DNA from: Mesostigma viride
Lineage: Eukaryota; Streptophyta; Mesostigmatophyceae; Mesostigmatales; Mesostigmataceae
Reading direction: 5' to 3'
DNA length: 64,000 bases
NCBI GenBank assembly: GCA_009746045.1
Contig: RPFO01000643.1
Location: 387,089 to 451,088 of the forward strand
How positions within the stretch are numbered: position 1 is the stretch's first letter; each line of letters opens with the position of its first letter. Shown piece after piece: positions 19,525 through 29,296 of this stretch. The translations under genes were made by a program, and so were the position numbers. Under the pieces are notes generated by a model. It was not told the DNA's origin. It saw only the letters and a list, made by a program, of their open reading frames with translations, and made no database searches.

Positions 19525-19536
19525 ATATATACTTAG
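19525..19536. repeat. Right 12-bp TSD of the family C element
   Basis: An exact repeat of 13017-13028. Confidence 0.85.
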
Positions 19537-19809
19537 TAGACTGCCCGTTTATACTCGGTGGCCGGCTACTAAACATGGCGGGATCCCGAATATCGGTGGA
19601 GGATCGGTCCCGTAGACCTATATAGTTGCACGGGGGTGGATAATGGCGGGGTACACCTTACAGCTAGCCGCATGCCATACATAATTGCTAAAAAATGATA
19701 TTTCAAAGAGACAGCCATTGTGCAGGCTAGAATGAAATTACAAGAGCACGTAGACTGCTGCGTCACGTGCATGGGTATCAATATGAGGACTGACTATACA
19801 CAAGTAATT

Positions 19810-20598
19810 AACAATTAATTAATTAAACTCGTGCTCACGTTGGGGAGTCACGGAGCACCAGAGTGCTTTTAATCCCTTTGTGCATGCACGCACTGTCAAC
19901 AGGAAGAAGGGCAGAGACCCCCTTTCTCCTTCATATGCCATAGGCATGCCATGCAGCAGCAATCGGACACGATAGACGATACGGCAATTAAGTTTCTGTG
20001 GGTGCAATGAGACCCGTACACGTGAGCATATCATAATAAGGAGCGTGGGCAAGTACGCTGATCATAGCCAGCCAGGACGTAGCATGCATGGCTGTGCGTA
20101 CAAGGGCTAAGCTAGGGCTATGGCTGGTTGTGTACCGTGCGTTAGCGGTACATGCACGTGACTAGTAGGCATGGTGGCTCGGCTAGGCAAACATTCTAGT
20201 AGGCATGGCTGCCATCATTGGCGGCAGTGCATGACTACCAATGATTACAAGCTAGGGCCGGCTATTCTAGTGCCCCGCAGGGGGCGTCCACATCTTGTGG
20301 TTGATCATCAGGTCCTCGCCCCTCCAGTACACCTTGGGCTTCTGGGGGTCCTGATTGTGGCGCAGGTAATCCGGCCACAGGTCGCGTCACTGCTGCTGCT
20401 GAGCGGGGGTCAGGTTGTCGTCCAGCGTCCAGGTGAGGTCATGCAACCTCTTGCGACGACAAAGGAACCGCTGCATGTCCTCTGACAGGGGAGGGGAAGG
20501 TGAGCAGGACTGGTGGGGTGGCCGCCTTGTCCCGTGAGTGGGGAAGGCGGTTGCACCCACGCAGTTCTACCTCACCTACCAGGCCCTTAACCCAACCC
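19810..20598 (-). mobile_element. Family D copy D1 (3' UTR and end of ORF1)
   Basis: A (TTAA)n tail at 19811-19826, then family D 3' UTR, then the ORF1 C-terminus (minus strand: VYWRGEDLMINHKMWTP type, 20270-20345). It is 5'-truncated near 20598, where a family B fragment begins. Confidence 0.75.
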
Positions 20599-20599
20599 A

Positions 20600-20697
20600 C
20601 AGCATGCAGTTGTTGGCTGACCTATAGTGCATGGTCCCAGCCGGCCCCGTTTGAACATCGCATTCACTCCCTCTCTAGCTCCTGCTTGGACTGCTAT
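20600..20697 (+). mobile_element. LINE family B outer copy, left part
   Basis: The stretch cagttgttggctgacc through ttggactgctat matches family B ORF2 C-terminus (MLLDDLVVPAQFEHRIHSLS). It resumes at 22808 after insertion of D2. Confidence 0.7.
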
Positions 20698-22807
20698 TAA
20701 TTAATTAAACTCGTGCTCCCGTTGGGGAGTCACGGAGCACCGAATTGCTTTTGATCCCTGTGTGTGTACAACAGGAGAAAGGGCAGAGACCCCCTTAATT
20801 CTCCTTCATGCCTTAAGGCATGCCACAGCTGCAATCGGACATGCGCTAAACGATCCAGCAGGATCTGTACGTGGGTGCAATAAGACCCGGCCATGTGAGC
20901 ATGTCATAACAAGGAGCGTGGGCAAGTAATCTGGGCATAATAGCCAGGACGTAGCATGGCTGTACAAGGACTAGGCTAAGGCTATGATGGCTGGTGGTGT
21001 ACCGTGCGGTAGCGGTGCACATGACTAGGTATATATGACTGGGCACAGCTAGTAGTAGGCAAGTATTCTCATCAAGCATGGCTGCTATAATAGATAGCGG
21101 CAGTGACTACCAATGGATACAAGCTAGGGCTATATTATGCAAGCTATTCTAGCCCGCAGGGGGCGTCCACATGCATCTTGAGGTTGATCATCAGGTCAGT
21201 CCCCGCCCCTCCAGTACACCTTGGGCTTCTGGGGGCCTCCTGCTTGTGGCGGAGGTATTCCGGCCACAGGTCGCGTTGCTGCTGCATGCTGCTGAGCGGG
21301 GGTCAGGTCGTCGTCCAGCGTCCAGGTGAGGTCGTGCAACCTCTTGCGACGAGAGAGGAACCGCTGCTTGTCCTCACGGGAGGGGAAGGTGAGCTGTCAG
21401 GACTGGGGGGGGAGCCGCCTTGTCCCGTGAGTGGGGAAGGCGCCGGTGCATCAGTGCATGCATGGCACCCACGCAGTTCTATACCTCACCTACCAGGCCC
21501 ACCATGCCTGGTAAGGAGTGCATGAAGGTAAGGAGCTGGTCCTTGAGCTCGTCGGCAAGGGAGGTTGACGTCTCACCTGGCCTCTGCATGGGGGAAACGA
21601 CGCAGCACAACTCGCGGCACTCGCGGCGAGCGCGGTTGGTGGCCTCCCGTTGGTTGGCCTGGCGGTGGTCCTCCAGCTCCTGGAGCTTCGTGGCGATGGC
21701 GTCGACCGGTGGTTGAGGCGCGGTCGATCGCTGACCGCAGCAGGTCCGCATGCATAGGAGCCGCGGCCGGCGGGAGGTCGCCAGCATCCTGCCGGGGTGG
21801 CTGGGATGCGATGGTGGCCGTCTGCTCCGCTATCTTTGGGACCTGACGACCTGTGTGGCTGCAGGGCCTCGGTGTAGGCGGTGATGCAGCTTCAAGTTTC
21901 TTCATGCGCACGCCGCACTTCCCCTCCCCGTACCTGGTTGAGGCGGAAGAGGATCGAGTGCAGCATGCATGCGCTTCATATCAGCTAATGCCTGCGCCGT
22001 AGTCTGCAGCTCCGTGAGCTGAGGTCGTAGCTTGTGTGTTCAATGTCATCTTCTCAGCCAGCGGCCACTGGTCACGTCCTCCTCCAGCATGCACTGCTCG
22101 GATGTCATCCTTGCAGAGGGAGGGAGCCGGTGTGGCTGCCGGCTGCGCAGGCCGGGCCGGCTGGGTTGCGGAGCCGAGCGACGAGGTCGCGTTCACTGAG
22201 CTTGAAGAAGCTGAAGATGATGGCGAGGCGATGGTTGAATTCTGGCAGGGCGAGGAACCCCTCCACCTTGTCAGCGGGGATGGGCCCACGGAGCTTAGCT
22301 TGTGTTCAAGTGCGTAGTAATGCACTATCTCGGTGCATTCTGCGTCTGTCACTCGCAGCCAGCCGCTGAACGTATGAGCATGCGTAGTCTAAGTAAGTAC
22401 TGTCGCCATTGGCATGTTTCGTAGCAGAATTTCTTGGGCTAGCTCTGGCGAGGCGCTTGGCGATGGGCTTGCTGGCGGTGGGTTTGCGGGCCCTGTCGAC
22501 TGGGCAAGGACGAGGGCAAGTGGGTTGGGCTAGCTGGGAGCCGGAAAGCTCCTTTTCCAAACCCCGTTGTGCTTTTGGAGTCGTCATAGCTGCTTGTCAT
22601 GTGCGTAACTTTTTATAATATTACTGCGTTAATTCAGCCGTGGCCGATTATACTGGCGAGTGCGTCTTAATTAAAAAGGCGCATCAATCAAATGCAAGTG
22701 GTCTGACCGAATTTGGGGCTCAGACGCAAAAGATCTGAACTCGATCCGCCGTCAGCCATATACCGCCGTCAGTAATTTTCGTTATTCCTATGTTCCTTGA
22801 CTCGGTC
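20698..22807 (-). mobile_element. Full-length ORF1-only element, family D (D2), with 8-bp TSD
   Basis: A 2.1 kb unit flanked by ACTGCTAT at 20690-20697 and 22808-22815. Reading right to left: leader (22807-22588), ORF1 (22587 to about 21165), 3' UTR, UUCG-type hairpin, CAAC hairpin (20716-20729) and a (TTAA)n tail at 20698-20708. No ORF2 is present. It is inserted in the ORF2 C-terminal codons of a family B copy. The ORF1 is split over several frames, so the copy is damaged. Confidence 0.75.
21165..22587 (-). pseudogene. Family D ORF1, frame-broken
   Basis: It starts MTTPKAQRGLEKELSGSQLA at 22587, continues in the frame of 22352-21981 (SLGSATQPARPAQPAATPAP), and then in that of 21911-21573 with IAEQTATIASQPPRQDAGDL and a heptad-like ITKLQELEDHRQ stretch. 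The C-terminal RRM-like and LDDDLTPAQQQ blocks are at 21360-21170. Layout parallels the G-family ORF1. Confidence 0.6.
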
Positions 22808-23066
22808 ACTGCTATGCAGAACAAGAAGAGGTGGAAGACGATTGTCCAGGCTCACACGCCGGCCCCTGTGGGCAAGCCCCCCTCCCCCCCCCCAGGCGGA
22901 AGGGGCGCTTTGCTGAGTAGAATAGTTAGGGTTTTTCTAGATTAGATTAGCTTAGAGTTAGACTAGTTCCGTTTCGCGGCTTCGCCCACCTCCATCCATC
23001 CAGCAAGGGAATATGTGCTACATGATCTCCCAACGGAGTCATGTTATAATTAAATTTAATTTAATG
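22808..23066 (+). mobile_element. LINE family B outer copy, right part
   Basis: This continues the copy at 20600-20697: QNKKRWKTIVQAHTPAPVGK, the stop, then the 3' UTR with hairpin CTCC-CAAC-GGAG at 23027-23038 and a (TTTAA)n-like tail to 23066. Confidence 0.75.
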
Positions 23067-24960
23067 TACCAGGCCTATGAGGGTAAGGAGCTGGTCCTTG
23101 CATGAGTGAGCTCGATCGTCGGGAAGGGTGGTTGACGTCTCACCTGGCTTCTCAGAGGGAAACGGCGCAGTACCACTCGGCATTCGCAGCGAGCGCGGTC
23201 GGTGGCCTCCCGTTGTTTTGCCTGGCGAAGGTCCTCAACTTAGCTCCAGGAGTTTCGTAGCGATGGCGTCTGTGGTCGAGGCGGTCGCTGACCTGATACA
23301 CAAACAAGAAGGAGGGAAGGCGTCTCAGCTTCACTCGCTGCCTCAACTGCAAGTGGGCAGGCCACAGAGGACTCTTGACTCTGCAGTACGTGCAAGCTTA
23401 ATTCTCGGAATTCTCACCTCAGTCCAACAGGTAGAAGTTCTTGACGATGACGTTGAGGCTGCGCTTGGCGATCGAGCTCGGCCTCGATCGCGCGCGGAGG
23501 ATCCTCGCGGAGGTCGAGCGTCTGTTGCTGGACTGCTGGGCTGCGACGGCGGAGGTGGTGGAGGTGGTGTATCCGATTCCGCCCAGGTCTGGGTGGGAGG
23601 AGCAGCGCCAGCCGTGCCAGCGGGGGCTGGCTAAGTTGGCGGCAATGTCCTTCACCGCCTGTGGGCGGTGAGGCCTGCGGTGTTTCGCAGGACCTCGATG
23701 GCGATGGCGTTGTCCTTGAGGCGCTGGTCGATGTCGCGGAGCTGGGCGCGGTGATGGCGTCGGAGGCCGTGGGGGGCTGGGGGCCGGTGGTGGCCAGCGG
23801 TACTGGAGGAGGCGAGGAGGGTGGAGGTGGTGGTGCATGGATATTTGCACACTGTCCTCCTGACGGTGGTGCTCGCCATGATTCGGTCGGTTTTCCCCCA
23901 CGCGAACATCCGGTCCGAGGATGCGGATGGCGCTGCCTTCTATTCCCCCAACCACCGGCCTGACATCGTGGTGCTGGACTTTGAGGGGGGTGGCCGGCAT
24001 CTGCTTATTGACGTTTCGGTGGCGCGGCCCTTGGCTCTTAGCCACGTGGCCGGGGCCTCCCTCACGGCAGGTTACACGGCGGACCGGGCGGAGCGGGCCA
24101 AGCTCCTGGCCTACGGCGACGTCGGGCACCATCGTGTGGTGCCCTTTGTCCTGGAGGAGTTTGGGGCCATGGGGCCCCTGACCTCCGCCTTCTTCAAGGA
24201 GTGTTGCCGGCTCCGGGAGGACCGGCTGGACCTGGAGGGCCAGCGGGCCCCATGGTCGGCGCGGACCTGGACGTCATATTGGCGTCAGCGCTTGTCGGTG
24301 GCGCTGACTCGGGCCATGGCTGACATCATGCTCCGCCGTACGCGGGCTGATTTTGCGGTGCAGCAGGGCTATTAGGTTCCTCCCGTTAGGCGTTTCCATT
24401 GGTCTTATCGTAGTATAGAGCTTTGACATGGCTCTGTATATAGGTTTATAGCTGGGCATTTGCTTTGGTTTGAGTGATTTCACTCTGCTGTAAGTAATTA
24501 TATTTTTAATATGGATATGGTGGTGGAGATCGAGGAGGGGGAGCTCGGCAGCCATCGTGCTGCATGCCCATGGCTGCCACATCTGCAGCGAGGGGGGCCG
24601 CGTGCTGCTCGAGGGTCTCACCGAGGAGTGAGCGGATGGAGGATTCGGTCAATTAAGGTGGTGATGGGCTTGGGGGGCCAGAGCTCCCCGATGGAGCGTC
24701 CAAGGAGGGAGAAGAGGGCGTATGTCTGCAGCTTGGCCGGGGTGGGGGGCGGTGAGGATGTATTCGTACACGCATTGTATGGGCGCTTCCGAAGGCAGGA
24801 ACCGACGATCGAGGCAACCCTCAGTGGTGGAAGATCGCTGTTTGCACAGTTCGATAAGCGAGGCGTGTGATCCGGCCCAGAACACGTAGCTCAGGATGCG
24901 GTCTTCGTTGAGCTTGTCAAAAAAGATCGGGGGTTACTTAGCATGCAACCTACCCCCACA
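23067..24960 (-). pseudogene. Chimeric ORF1 remnant split by a family C insertion
   Basis: Bases 23067-23350 match the family D ORF1 middle. Bases 23375-23836 match family G ORF1 (RRM and coiled-coil region, SLNVIVKNFYLLD on the minus strand). After the insertion at 23845-24510, bases 24519-24960 match the G-like N-terminal half. The frames are broken throughout. It is either a third subfamily or a recombinant. Confidence 0.6.
23845..24510 (+). mobile_element. 5'-truncated family C copy (C2) with 8-bp TSD
   Basis: A 666-bp copy flanked by ATGGATAT at 23837-23844 and 24511-24518. It holds the last part of the family C protein (VLLTVVLAMIRSVFPHANIR to FAVQQGY, stop near 24375), intact, including the endonuclease core HRPDIVVLDF and LLIDVSV. 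Then comes the 3' UTR with GAGTGATTTCACTC and TGTAA. It differs from the full-length copy by few changes, including a 3-bp deletion in the RAR/RA codons and another in the 3' UTR. It is young. Confidence 0.88.
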
Positions 24961-25974
24961 CCCATCATCATGGCCGAGCGTACAGTCGTCTTGGATAGTC
25001 CGGATGACTCGGAGTTGCCATCTGCGACTCCGAGACCAGGGCGACTGAGTCGCGCCACTTGCCTTCACGGGTAAAGTATCCGCGTAGAAAATTACCTCAT
25101 CGGGTACGTACTCCGTGGCATGCCTTCAGTGCATGTTCGTGCACTTCCTTGCTGTTCAGATTTATGCATGGAAATTAAGTGAGACAGCTATATTCCTGGA
25201 TATCATCAGATTCCTTTTATTCGTTACCTCGATATTCACAGTCTTCTTTCCCACGCAGCAAAATATAGTGTTGTTCGTAGTCATGCAGTTGCATCGTTTT
25301 TCCCGTCTTTGTTCTTATGGTGTCGATTTCATCACGACTCTTCAGTTGAACTCTTGCATCGTTTGTTGGTCAAAGACTATGACCGAGACATTATGCTCCG
25401 TCAAGTCCGGTGTTTTTTGCAACGTCACCCACATCTTGTTCGGTGCTGCCCCTTGGCATAAGCTCTACAAACAGGTCGTGGACCGGCTTGATTGCGTAGT
25501 ATCTCTGCACATCTGAACCCTGTGATGCCAGATCTCCTTTGCGGACGTTCCGAGCTAGAGCTTGGCGCTGGATTCGGGTCCACATCGTTGCGTCGCTGCA
25601 GCGACACGATGTTTTCTGGCATACGTACGCGGGCTTTTGGTTCCTGCCGCACATTTAACAGTGCTGTCCTCCGGAATTTTGCCTTTACACCGCGTGCAGT
25701 TCTTGGACGTTTGGATCAGACGTCATGGCATGGCTAACGTAATGGCTGACTAACTAGACCTTTTCAGCTAGGGGTTTTCCATTTGCGGGCATTTCCTCGT
25801 AAATGGTGGGAGAGCGATCACAGCAATGGTGCTCAGCACTAGACACTCCCGGCCAGTAATTAGGCTCGAAACACACGCCCTGATCAAGCAAGCTCTTTCC
25901 GGCCCCACCGTCTAGGTCATCTAGTCGCTCTACACGTAAGCCAGCCATAATTTCAATGCACAAGGCTATACACA
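24961..25974. other. Mixed region, one dispersed repeat, no gene recognised
   Basis: Bases 25041-25150 match 50928-51030 (tgagtcgcgccacttgcctt and cctcatcgggta). A hydrophobic ORF at 25115-25516 starts inside that repeat and shows no known domain. Confidence 0.4.
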
Positions 25975-26150
25975 TTTCTATCTCCATTCATATTCATCAT
26001 CCGGAACGGCTCGAACACGCGGACAAGATAACGGCAGGCTCGAGCTACCATGGTCCGGATTCTCCCGATTTCTGGCCTGCGCTGGTTCTCTCCTTGATAT
26101 TCCTGGATGCATGGCGATCCAACGCCAAGGAAGGACTAGGGTAGGGAAAT
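25975..26150 (+). repeat. Dispersed repeat F, longest copy
   Basis: A module containing gataacggcaggctcgagct, gatttctggcctgcgctggt and gcatggcgatccaacgcc. Partial copies occur at 6460-6500, 46145-46235, 53865-53918 and 58815-58955. No ORF or TSD recognised. Confidence 0.7.
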
Positions 26151-26224
26151 GAATGGAGGTGGATGAATTAAGTAACTAACATGCAACAGCGTTACGTGAG
26201 CATAAGTCCTCATTGGGAAACATG

Positions 26225-26300
26225 CCATGAACTACATCCACATGTTGCTGGCCGACCTAGTGGTCCCAGCCCAGTTTGAACACCGCATCCACTCTCTCTG
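26225..26300 (+). mobile_element. LINE family B outer copy, left part (second locus)
   Basis: ORF2 C-terminal codons (NYIHMLLADLVVPAQFEHRI) end in the TSD ATCCACTCTCTCTG at 26287-26300. The copy continues at 28020. Confidence 0.75.
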
Positions 26301-28019
26301 AGCTGCTGAAGACCCCTGATCCGGCGGTTAGGGATCTTCTGCTGGCGTTCTGCAACCGTGTCCTGCTCTCTGACGAGCCTCCGCCTGCTGAGTGGCAGAC
26401 AGCCATCCGCGTCATGCTGTATACACAAGAAGGGCTCTGCTGCTGACCCCGGTAACTACCGGGGTGTCTGCCTCCAGAGCGCCGCGCTGAAGGTCTTCAT
26501 GCGCATGATGCTGCACAGGCTCTGCGCCGCGCTGGACCCACACCTGGGTGAGTCTCAGATGGGTTTCCGTCGTGGTCGTAACACTGTCATGGCTGTGTTT
26601 GTCGCGCGCCGGTTGATGGAAGAGGTGCGTCGCCTTCCCCCTGACAGTTTGCCGCTGGTCTTCATTTTTGTTGACTATATCAAGGCCTTTGACACGGTTC
26701 TCTGGGAGGCTCTTTGGGCCATCCTAGCTCTGGATCGGGTGCCACCTGCGCTTATTGCTGCCATTCGCCGACTGTATGAGGGCTCACAGGCAGTAGTGCG
26801 GACTGCGGAAGGCACCACCCCACCATTCCCCCTTCACCACGGGGTGTGGCAAGGTTGTGTCCTGTCCCCATACCTGTTCATTATTGTCATGGATCACGTC
26901 ATGCGCCGGGCACGTGCGCGCTTTACTGCTCTTAAGGGGTTCGAGCCAGGCTTGGACATCCTTAACGTGAAAGAGCACGGCGGGGTTAGACCTGGTTACC
27001 GCCTTGCCGACCTGATTTATGCGGATGACACCACCCTCATCGAGAGCCCCGAGCACATGCAGACCTGGCTGGACTGCCTGGGCCTGGAGGCGCGGGCGGT
27101 GGGGTTGGAGATTAGTGTCAAAACCGAGGCGATGGTGATTGGTGCCTCCAGTAAACCACCGCTGCCGCGCCTGCTCGACGGGACGGAGGTCCCGTTCCGC
27201 GACCGCTTCAAGCTGTTGGGGAGCTGGCTTCCTGACACTGCCGACGATGTGGACACCCGCATCGGCCTTGCCTGGGCCAAGCTCCGCTCGCTCACACCCT
27301 ACTGGCGCTCGAAGGGCCTGGGCGAGCACCGCAAGCGCATGCTCTTCAAGGTCCTCGTCCTCACGGTGCTCACGTATGGCGCCGAGGCGTGGACCATCCC
27401 ACCCAAACTGGCAGCTAGGCTAGACGGCACGGTTTACCGGATGCTCCGACAGGTCCTTAACGTAGGTTTTTCCGAGCGTCCGTCATCAGAGTCTTTGTAT
27501 CATGGCATGCCTCGTGTTTCGGACGAGATTAGGCAGCGTAGGATAGCATTTGTAGGACACCTTGCCCGCACCAGCCAGGTCGACACCACCCTTGGTCTGG
27601 CCGGCCCCCAGCGGCTTGGCCAGCCAGGGCGGCACATTCTGACCTGGCCTGGCCCCGAGGGCATTCCCAAAAGGGTAGGGAAACCTGTCACGAACTACGT
27701 CCAGATGTTGCTGGACGACCTAGTGGTCCCAGCCCAGTTTGAGCACCGCATCCACTCTCTCTCCCGTCTTTGGACTGCCATGCAGGACAAGACGCGGTGG
27801 AAGAAGATTGTCAAGGTGCACACGCCCGACCCTGTGGGCAAGCCACCTCCCCCCAAGCGGAGGAGGCGTTTTGATGAGTAGTGTAGTTAGGATTTTCTAG
27901 ATAGCTTAGAGTTAGGATAGTTCGATCACGCGGCTTCCTCCACCCCATCCATCATGGAATATGTGCTACATGACCTCCCCACGGAGGCATGTTATCATTT
28001 AATTTAATTTAATTTTTTA
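26301..28019 (+). mobile_element. LINE family B inner copy, RT-bearing, with 14-bp TSD
   Basis: A 1.72 kb 5'-truncated copy inserted into another family B copy. The exact 14-bp TSD ATCCACTCTCTCTG stands at 26287-26300 and 28020-28033. It contains nearly intact RT and C-terminus, a 3' UTR, a hairpin CCTCC-CCAC-GGAGG near 27974-27987 and a (TTTAA)n tail. Confidence 0.85.
26358..27881 (+). CDS. Family B ORF2 reverse transcriptase (5'-truncated)
   Basis: The frame of 507 codons is RT-like from AADPGNYRGVCLQSAALKVF onward (about 26437). Motif A is FVDYIKAFDTVLWEAL, motif B is GVWQGCVLSPYLF, motif C is YADDTTLIE. The thumb and C-terminal blocks include LTYGAEAWTIPPKLAARLDG and RRIAFVGHLARTSQVD. 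It ends in a basic tail PPPKRRRRFDE. A frame break upstream near 26420 (YTQEGLCC then stop in the other frame) and the missing endonuclease make it inactive. RT and C-terminal sequence is uninterrupted, so it is younger than copy A2. Confidence 0.85.
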   Translation: MSCSLTSLRLLSGRQPSASCCIHKKGSAADPGNYRGVCLQSAALKVFMRMMLHRLCAALDPHLGESQMGFRRGRNTVMAVFVARRLMEEVRRLPPDSLPLVFIFVDYIKAFDTVLWEALWAILALDRVPPALIAAIRRLYEGSQAVVRTAEGTTPPFPLHHGVWQGCVLSPYLFIIVMDHVMRRARARFTALKGFEPGLDILNVKEHGGVRPGYRLADLIYADDTTLIESPEHMQTWLDCLGLEARAVGLEISVKTEAMVIGASSKPPLPRLLDGTEVPFRDRFKLLGSWLPDTADDVDTRIGLAWAKLRSLTPYWRSKGLGEHRKRMLFKVLVLTVLTYGAEAWTIPPKLAARLDGTVYRMLRQVLNVGFSERPSSESLYHGMPRVSDEIRQRRIAFVGHLARTSQVDTTLGLAGPQRLGQPGRHILTWPGPEGIPKRVGKPVTNYVQMLLDDLVVPAQFEHRIHSLSRLWTAMQDKTRWKKIVKVHTPDPVGKPPPPKRRRRFDE

Positions 28020-28310
28020 ATCCACTCTCTCTGCCTTCTTTGGACTGCCATGCAGAACAAGACGCGGTGGCAGAAGATTGTCAAGGCTCACACGCCAGCC
28101 CCTGTGGGCAAGCCACCTCCCCCCAAGCGGAGGAGGCGTTTTGATGAGTAGCGTAGTTAGGATTTTCTAGACTAGATAGCTTAGAGTTAGGATAGTTCGA
28201 TTACGCGGCTTCCTGGAGCCACTCCACCCATCCATCATGGAATATGTGCTACATGATCTCCCAACGGAGGCATGTTATAATTTAATTTAATTTAATCTAA
28301 TTTTTTAAAA
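28020..28310 (+). mobile_element. LINE family B outer copy, right part
   Basis: It resumes exactly at the TSD and gives LWTAMQNKTRWQKIVKAHTP, the stop, 3' UTR, hairpin CTCC-CAAC-GGAG at 28258-28269 and a (TTTAA)n tail to about 28305. Confidence 0.8.
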
Positions 28311-28942
28311 GTCCTCATTGTGAGTATAGTTGTCTCACTCAAGTCCTCAGTACAGTCGAGGTGGAGGTGGATATGTGTAGCCATGGATACTAAAAATGTC
28401 TTCTTGACAAAGATTGAGTTAAAGATGTAAAATGTAGTCAAAGTAAATGGAGTCAAAGATGTAAAACGTAGTTGTCTCCTTGATAATATGGCTGGCTAAC
28501 GTTCATCATGACCTAGACGGTTGAGCTAAACATAAATATATACCACAATTGTTCTGTTCTATGGCATGTTCAGGAGATGCAAATCCTTGACACTTATTTC
28601 GATTGCTGGCAGCAAAGCATTACCTATACATAGTAGCTTCACGAGGCAACCGCGACCACGCAATCCAGGCAGCTGCTTGGGCTCCAGCTTCACCGTCGAT
28701 TCCTTGCATGAACATTACAGACCCATCAACATGCCTTCGTAAACTTGTTGGGTAAACTAGTCCAAGTGATGAATTTCCTGCACATTCCCGCGTGTCCTTA
28801 TCATCAATGACGACAGCCAGCGCAGGCCCGAAATCTAGTTAAGTTTTCATTTCATTGAATGTCTCGCTGACATAGGTTACTACTGCAGATACCATACTAG
28901 ATGTCCCACTCTATTAATGACGGGTATGATCTACACAAGGGG
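28311..28942. other. Intergenic, no gene seen
   Basis: Moderate-AT sequence with short degenerate direct repeats (aaagatgtaaaa.gtagt near 28425-28470). It lies downstream of the gene ending at 28943. Confidence 0.4.
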
Positions 28943-29296
28943 TCACTTTTGTCCGTCCAGCGTGGGTCGTGGTGGCACTGTCACGCTCGGCGTGGCGGGT
29001 GCCCCCGTGATCGGGTTATACGGCTGCGACCGGCTGTGTGCCTCCAAGTTGGCCGCGCGAACGGTGCCGCGGTAGTGGATCATCGCGTGCTCCTGCTTGA
29101 GCTGCTTGCCCATGGCGGAGTCACTGTAGCTTAGAGTGATTGGGTTGTACCCGACGCTGCTCATGTTGTTGCGCGCGACCGCGCGCGACTGCAGCTGCTT
29201 GGCCTGGCGCTGCTCCGCCTCCACCGCCTTGTCATACTTCTCCCAGCGCGTCGCCTCGCGCTCGTACTCCTTGGCGCGGCTGTTGTCCCACTTGGC
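28943..29296 (-). CDS. C-terminal exon of a YNPIT-motif protein, possibly ciliary
   Basis: After an acceptor (ttccatgcag on the minus strand) the exon reads AKWDNSRAKEYEREATRWEK, a charged helical stretch (AVEAEQRQAKQLQSRAVARN), then two related motifs, SSVGYNPITLSYSDSAMGK and RSQPYNPITGAPAT. The stop TGA is at 28943-28945. The exon starts in phase 0 and is 117 codons long. I cannot name the family. Charged helices with YNPIT-type motifs remind me of axoneme-associated proteins, but this is a weak inference. Upstream exons would lie to the right, beyond or around the (GGGT)n array. Confidence 0.6.
   Translation of the reverse strand, partial: AKWDNSRAKEYEREATRWEKYDKAVEAEQRQAKQLQSRAVARNNMSSVGYNPITLSYSDSAMGKQLKQEHAMIHYRGTVRAANLEAHSRSQPYNPITGAPATPSVTVPPRPTLDGQK

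Noticed and set aside
13017-19536. U2 snRNA gene at the insertion site of the family C element
   Set aside because: Flanks are AT-rich and show no U2-like conserved sequence, and the second copy lies in an ORF1 gene.
25115-25516. 133-codon hydrophobic protein gene
   Set aside because: It starts inside a dispersed repeat, shows no domain and has no splice or expression support.
26225-28310. Circularly permuted family B LINE
   Set aside because: The exact 14-bp TSD explains the order as nesting of one B copy in another.
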